The notes beneath the pieces were generated by a model. That model saw nothing but the letters and a program-made list of their open reading frames with translations. It was not told where the DNA came from and did not search any database. Of a DNA stretch of 64,000 nucleotides, positions 59,360-64,000 are shown in pieces; positions within the stretch are counted from its first letter, which is position 1; the number at the start of each line of letters is the position of its first letter. The translations under genes and the position numbers were made by a program. Origin of the DNA: Cyanophora paradoxa (Eukaryota > Glaucocystophyceae > Cyanophorales > Cyanophoraceae); assembly GCA_004431415.1 (NCBI GenBank), contig QPMI01000515.1, forward strand, positions 124,001 to 188,000. Direction: 5' to 3'.

Positions 59360-60580
59360 GCCTACGTATACGCGGGGGCTGCCGCTGGGCCCGGAGGCGC
59401 CGCGGCTGCCCCGGGGCGCTTCGACGGGAGCGCCGCGCGCGCTGCGCGGGCGCCGTCGACGTCAGAGAGGGGCCAACGGGGCGCACTCCGGGCCCGGCGC
59501 AAGCGCACCCGCCTGGCGCCTCCGGGCGGATCGGAGGGCCTCCTCCTCGTCCTCCTCCTCCGTCCACGGCCGCCGCCGCTGCCTCGGCGGCGGCCGCTGC
59601 GCCGGAGCAGCCGCCGGCGCCCCCGCCGCCTCCACGGCCGCTGCAGCCGCCGCCGGGCCTGCAGAGGCGCCGGCCCCGCCGCCGACGGGCCGCGCTCGCG
59701 CCCCACGATCGCCGCGAGGCGGGCCGCGAGGGCCGCCGGCCGCAGGCCCTCCTCCAGATCGCTCCCGTACCCCTCGCGCCCCTCCTCCTCGTCCAACGCC
59801 TCCCCATCTAGACCTGGTCCCGCTCGGGTGCGTCGGGGGTACGCGTTTGGCTAGGGTGCGGGCGTGCGGGGCTACGCGCACCGTCCCCATCCGGAGCGCC
59901 GTCGACACCAAAAGACTCGCACAGGGCCTTTCGCCGCAACCGTCAACGTCAGCCGGGGGGGGGGGGGGGCCGGGGGGGGAGGGGGAGGGGGGGGGAGGGG
60001 GGGGGGGAGCCCGGCCGCCCGCCTCACCTTCCGTTCGGCCCGCAGCGCTCGCAGGGATTCCCTCAGTACCCCCTCCCGCGCCGCGTCGCGCGTACCCCCC
60101 AGCTCCCGCAGCCGCGCTTCGATCAGCACCCCGTAGAACCCGACCTGGCGTACCCCCCTGCGTCGGAGCGGGGATGGAAGGGGCGGGGGGTACGCGGACC
60201 GCGGCGTGGGCGAGCTGTTGGGCCTCGTCGGGCGCTGGAGCCCCCTCCGCGAGGGCGCGCAGGACGCCGATCGGCCCGCGGACGCGCCGCTCGTGCTCCT
60301 CAGCGCTGAGGGACCCCGAGACCCGAAGGCACTCGGCTGCGCAGAGTCAGACCGGAGGGCGGGCCGAGCGAGCGAGCGGGAGGGGGGACCCGCCTCCGAG
60401 CACGCGGGCGCTGGCTGCGAGAGCGGCGGCGCCGCGCCACGCGCCCCCGCCGGCCTCGCGCCGGTCGACGGCGCCCGCTATCTTCGCCGCCCGCTCCGCA
60501 AAGCCCGCGGCCCGCGCCGCCTCGAGCTCGGGGCCCGAGCCGCGGCCCCCGCGGAACAGCGCCTGCGCCATCAGAAAGGC
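59360..60580 (-). CDS. Helical protein exons of unknown function
   Basis: The block starting MAQALFRGGRGSGPELEAAR (60571 downward) continues to SARVLG. It then joins, across an apparent GC-AG intron, AECLRVSGSLSAEEHERRV and GVLRALAEGAPAPDEAQQLA (about 60.34-60.2 kb). After a GTACCCC-bearing intron comes VGFYGVLIEARLRELG (about 60.14-60.09 kb), then ESLRALRAERK (about 60.05 kb) and ALCESFGVDGAPDG (about 59.92 kb). The 59.8-59.4 kb stretch opens with LDEEEGREGYGSDLEEGLRP and turns Ala/Arg/Pro-rich. The blocks are mostly alpha-helical. The FEYAEAAF stretch just above the first Met suggests the true start is further upstream. No family assigned. Confidence 0.4.
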
Positions 60581-60714
60581 CGCCTCTGCGTACTCGAAAC
60601 TGCGGCAATACTAAATATAAACTTGAATTCGAAATCCCACGACCTCTTACCTCCGACATCGCTGGGCGCCGGGCCCCTGCAGCTGGCCATGGCTCTGCCA
60701 GGCTGACCTTCAGA

Positions 60715-62200
60715 TCTACTGATCTACTGGTATAATCGACGAGCCGGTACAGCCGCGCGAGCGCTGCGCTGAGTGCCACGCGCTTATGTCCAGGCACTGC
60801 GGCACCGGGGCGGGGACGCCCTGGCCCTCTCCTCACTGAGCTGCCTCCCAGACGATCACGGCTGGGTCCGGGCGGCGGAGGCAATGCAGCTGCAGGTGTA
60901 TGACCACTTGCTGTCTGGTCCTTGCTGTCCCCCACGGCTATATATATGCATGGGGCGTGGGGACAGCAAGGACCAGACCACGTTAAACGTTGAGAGGGGG
61001 TGCTTTCTGGGGGGGGGCTTGGGGGGCACGGCGGGGACAACAACACGAGGAGGACGCATACAGTGGAGCGTGAGCCAGTAGCCCACTAAACAGGGGCTGG
61101 CCTGCAACTTTTCTCTTTCACACCTTTTCTTCCCTAGCTGCGGCGTGCTACGAGGATGGAGAAGGGCATTGCCAGCAGAGATTAGGACCTTTGGACATAT
61201 CATTAGACTTTCGTAGGACTTAGAAATGCAGCAAATTAAAGTAGACGTCACAGGAAAAGTAGAAATGCAGTTGTGATTAGAATAACTAGATGTTTAGGCA
61301 CAGCACGCGAAAGTCCTCATATTCTCTTCCTGGATTTAGTTAAAACGTTTTCAGTGAGGGTATGGTCGACGTTTCGACTTCATTGTTGTAGGGATGTGCT
61401 AATGCAAATCGTTACAAGATCTACTGGTATACCTCCTCGCCTCGAGCTCTCAGATCTAGAGTCTACAGAGTCGCAGACTACGCCCCCTGTCCTATCCCAC
61501 GCGCTTCCCCAACCCCCACCGTTGGGGACTAATTAAATTAATTAACCGGAGTTCGAATTTTTTTGAGAGATCTAGACTACGGTAGGGCGAAATGTGCGCG
61601 GTGCACCGTGCACGTGCCGGCGCGGCGGCTTTAAAACTGTATACGTAGCTAGCTAATTCATGATCAACACCGGTACCAACGCTAGCTATAGCTATATATA
61701 GCGCTAGCAGTACTGGTATTACATATGCAGTACGTGCAGATATCGATGCGCATATGCTTATGAACTTCGGAATATGGCCGCTGCAGCGCTAGCTGATCAT
61801 AATCCTTATATTATGGACCTTAATTAAATTATACGTATACTTATAATTATAATTAGAGGACGGTCAGCTGCATATATATGCATGCGCGTGCGCAGCATAT
61901 ATGCACTACGTATACGTATACCGGTCCATTACCGGGTACGAGTATTGCGGAGAGGGACGAGGTGCAGAAAAAGTGCGAATTCGAAGTTGCGAAACTTGCG
62001 ATAACTTGCGAACACGGAACTTCGTTCTCTCGGTGAGGGTCAATCATTGAATAAGGAAAAACAGGAAGAAAAGACGAGAAGAAAAAGCTTAAGGTTCAAC
62101 GGTTGTCTTTTTTTGGTGAATTACCGGCCACAGTCTCTCAACGGTTGTCAATGGGAACATTGGGAAGAAGACATGTACAAGGCCTATACTATGATAGGGC
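60715..62200. other. Intergenic DNA with a perfect fold-back and AT-rich palindromic stretch
   Basis: No gene is supported. A perfect 20 bp inverted repeat (GTCTGGTCCTTGCTGTCCCC at 60913-60932 against 60959-60978, 26 bp spacer) can form a strong hairpin. From 61640 to 61920 the DNA is AT-rich and full of self-complementary TAGCTA, TATATA and TACGTATA words. Open frames here have no protein-like features. Confidence 0.55.
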
Positions 62201-62260
62201 GCTATATATACTGTAGCCTGTAGGAGGCAGAAAATTGCCGAGACGAAAAATTGCCGTAAA

Positions 62261-62333
62261 CAAGATCCGTGCTCCTGCGGAGCACTAAGTACGGCGAAGC
62301 CTCGCGGACGCCCTCGCGGCTGTCACAGTAGGC
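62261..62333 (+). repeat. 73 bp direct repeat, left copy
   Basis: CAAGATCCGTGCTCCTGCGG starts a 73 bp sequence that is repeated, apparently without change, at 63912-63984 in the same orientation. It contains a short hairpin (GTGCTC, CTGCG, GAGCAC). Both copies lie beside TATATA-rich DNA. The two copies bracket a 1.6 kb interval that includes the satellite. Confidence 0.9.
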
Positions 62334-62589
62334 GGGCAGCTGCAGCCCCGCCCAGTTGCATGGCCGGGCTTCAAAAGTTTCGCCGGCTTGGCACTGGGGC
62401 AATGGGCTGGCCCGCTATAGCCAGCTCGAGGGAGAGCTCGCTGGCCAGGGAGCAATGTAATGAGGAGAGCGAATATATAATGAACTAGGGGAGGAGTTGA
62501 ACCGGTAACTCTTGCTTTTAACTGGTGGAGCAGATTGATAGGAGATTTATTTAATATTAATGTATTGTTGGGGGGGAGGCCCGGGAGGG

Positions 62590-63345
62590 GCGAGGTTCTC
62601 GCGGCCAGGCGCATGCACAGAGCTTGCGAATCGCTTAAACACAATCTCGAATGCATATAGCATCGATGTGCGGGGCTGCGGAGGCGAGGGCGCGCGGAAA
62701 GACGTGCAGGTCCATGCAGGATCGAATTTTCGGGGTCGGCTGAATTCTCGCGCCCTGTCGCGCCCTTGGGGCTTGCATTACGCTTTGAAAAGCTCTCAAA
62801 TGAATATTATAGCGATGCCCATGCATGAGGACGCGAGGGCGCGCGGAACGCGGTTCAGTTCCCTCAAGGATCGAATTTTCGGGTCGGCTGGGTCCCCGCG
62901 GCCCGGCGCATCTGCAAAGCGCGCGGAACGCTTGATCTACATCTCAAATGCTTATGCTATTGTTCCGCGCATGCGCCGTGGCGTGGGCGCGCGGAAAGAT
63001 GTCCAGGCGTGTGCAGGATCGAATTTTTGCCGTCGGCTGGGTTCTCGTGCTCTTTCGCGTCTTCAAAGCTTGTGGAAAACTTTGATAAAATCTCAAATGA
63101 ATATTGCGACGATGCGCATGCGCGAGAATGCGAGGGCGCGCGGAAAGATGTTCAGGTCTGTCAAGGATCGAATTTTCGGGGTCGGCTGGGTGCTCGTGAC
63201 CTGGTGCATTTAGACACCGTGCGGAAGTCTTTCTCTACATCTTAAATGGTTATGCTATCGTTCCGCGCATGCGCCGCGGCGTGGGCGCGCGGAAAGATGT
63301 CCGGGTCTGTCCAGGATCGGATTTTTGCTGTCCGGTACCTTCCTG
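62590..63345 (+). repeat. 148-149 bp satellite, five units, alternating (297 bp higher order)
   Basis: The landmark ATCGAATTTT (last copy ATCGGATTTT) starts at 62721, 62870, 63018, 63167 and 63315, giving periods of 149, 148, 149 and 148 bp. Each unit also carries GGGCGCGCGGAA(A/C)G(A/C) about 30 bp earlier. Alternate units are more alike: units three and five share the CGCATGCGCCGyGGCGTGGG variant, so the repeat has a two-unit higher-order period of 297 bp. Because 297 is a multiple of three, a frame stays open from 62560 to 63213. Confidence 0.92.
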
Positions 63346-63911
63346 CGCTGCTCCGGGTTCGAAAAGCGGATTTCGGGGGTGCGCGGGCCCTGGTATGTCT
63401 ATGCGCGCCAGTACGCATCGATTGCGCGCGTCGCGGGACCGGCCGGAACCGGCCGGATCAAATTTTCGGCCGACTCTTCGCACTGGAGCGTCGACGGCGC
63501 CCAAAATCGAGCTTGCGGCGATGCGCTCGCCCTCGCGCGTCATTCTGTATCGTTCTGGGCGTCCCTGGCGCGATTTCGTCGCGGGACCGGGCGGGACCGG
63601 GTCCCACCTTCGGACTCGGACTGCATTTGTCGGAGGTTAAGTACCGGAATTGATCCAGAGGGAAATTCGATTTTCGCGGATGCCTACGGGGGAGCGGTCG
63701 TCTTTGGGCAGCCACGACGCTAAAAATGGATCTAGAGAGGTCTGTGGGGGTTCGTGTGGGTGTGTGACTAGCAGCAATCGCGTCCGTGTCGAGGCAGAAT
63801 TATTAATTCTGCCTCGAGGGAGTGCGACACGGGAATTATTTAGCAGGGGGGATCTTGAGTGGAAAAAAAGGTTAAAAAAGGAATTTAGATCGTCGGTTTT
63901 TGGGTTTGAGA
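63346..63911. other. Interval between satellite and right direct repeat
   Basis: I see no recognisable gene. It contains GGGACCGGCCGGAACCGGCC-type short repeats (about 63434-63460 and 63580-63600) and a hairpin GAGGCAGAATTATTAATTCT (about 63790-63815) whose arms are self-complementary. Confidence 0.4.
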
Positions 63912-63984
63912 CAAGATCCGTGCTCCTGCGGAGCACTAAGTACGGCGAAGCCTCGCGGACGCCCTCGCGGCTGTCACAGTAGGC
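63912..63984 (+). repeat. 73 bp direct repeat, right copy
   Basis: This matches 62261-62333 over 73 bp in the same orientation. It lies within 20 bases of the window end, followed by AGGCCTATATATAGGGC. Whether a longer repeat continues cannot be seen. Confidence 0.9.
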
Positions 63985-64000
63985 CTATATATAGGGCACT

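Noticed and set aside
59118-60614. 498-codon plus-strand open frame
   Set aside because: Composition is pure Gly/Ala/Arg/Pro from GC-rich antisense DNA, and the minus strand holds the protein-like blocks.
62261-62333. 73 bp repeat as a tRNA or the 5' hairpin of U6 snRNA
   Set aside because: The length and a GTGCTC hairpin are suggestive, but there is no TTC-loop and none of the conserved U6 internal ACAGAGA/AGC sequence.
62490-62550. tRNA-like GGTTCAACTCC on the minus strand with a TTTTAA loop
   Set aside because: The anticodon stem does not pair and no D arm is seen.
1-64000. CRISPR array, bacterial operon, rRNA genes or telomere repeats
   Set aside because: No regularly spaced short identical repeats with unique spacers, no Shine-Dalgarno operon layout, no conserved rRNA stretches and no TTTAGGG-type arrays were seen.

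Overview
The window is nuclear DNA from a GC-rich, intron-rich photosynthetic eukaryote. Genes sit on both strands and are cut into many short exons by GT-AG introns, plus some probable GC-AG introns. One gene is an unmistakable nuclear psbO with a plastid and thylakoid presequence. That presequence has no ER signal peptide and carries a Phe near its start, which suits a primary plastid; a glaucophyte such as Cyanophora is my best guess, offered as inference only. All gene models below were assembled by eye from exon-like blocks, so boundaries are approximate.

Layout. 1-1.2 kb: AT-rich fold-back repeats. 1.27-9.19 kb (+): a large secreted or membrane protein with beta-sandwich repeats, a REJ-like segment, a GPS-type Cys/HLT motif and one C-terminal hydrophobic helix. 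9.2-11.1 kb: no clear gene, a degenerate repeat, one possible orphan coding block and poly-G tracts. 11.3-12.8 kb (-): a class II (SIRT4-like) sirtuin, divergent from 12.9-15.7 kb (+): a thioredoxin-UIM-UBA-coiled coil-UBX protein. 16.25-28.2 kb (-): a very long EF-hand-like plus TPR protein. 28.7-31.1 kb (+): a coiled-coil, proline-rich unknown. 31.3-31.7 kb (-): an acidic C-terminal fragment. 32.6-34.5 kb (-): psbO. 34.5-40 kb: repeat-rich intergenic DNA. 40.0-52.4 kb (+): a giant receptor kinase with kelch-like repeats, tandem FN3-like domains, a transmembrane helix and a TKL-like kinase. 52.4-53.9 kb: repeats. 53.9-58.4 kb (-): an EF-hand-like protein. 58.6-60.6 kb (-): unassigned coding blocks. 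60.7-64 kb: a fold-back, AT-rich DNA and a 148-149 bp satellite beside two copies of a 73 bp direct repeat.

The most interesting content is the pair of cell-surface genes (1.3-9.2 kb and 40-52.4 kb). They share an FN3-like extracellular domain. One ends in a GPS-type site and a single hydrophobic helix, the other in an intracellular kinase. The kinase gene is still expanding by near-identical 790 bp tandem duplication. The thioredoxin-UBX fusion is the other notable architecture; its redox motif is completed by an apparent 8-nt micro-exon.
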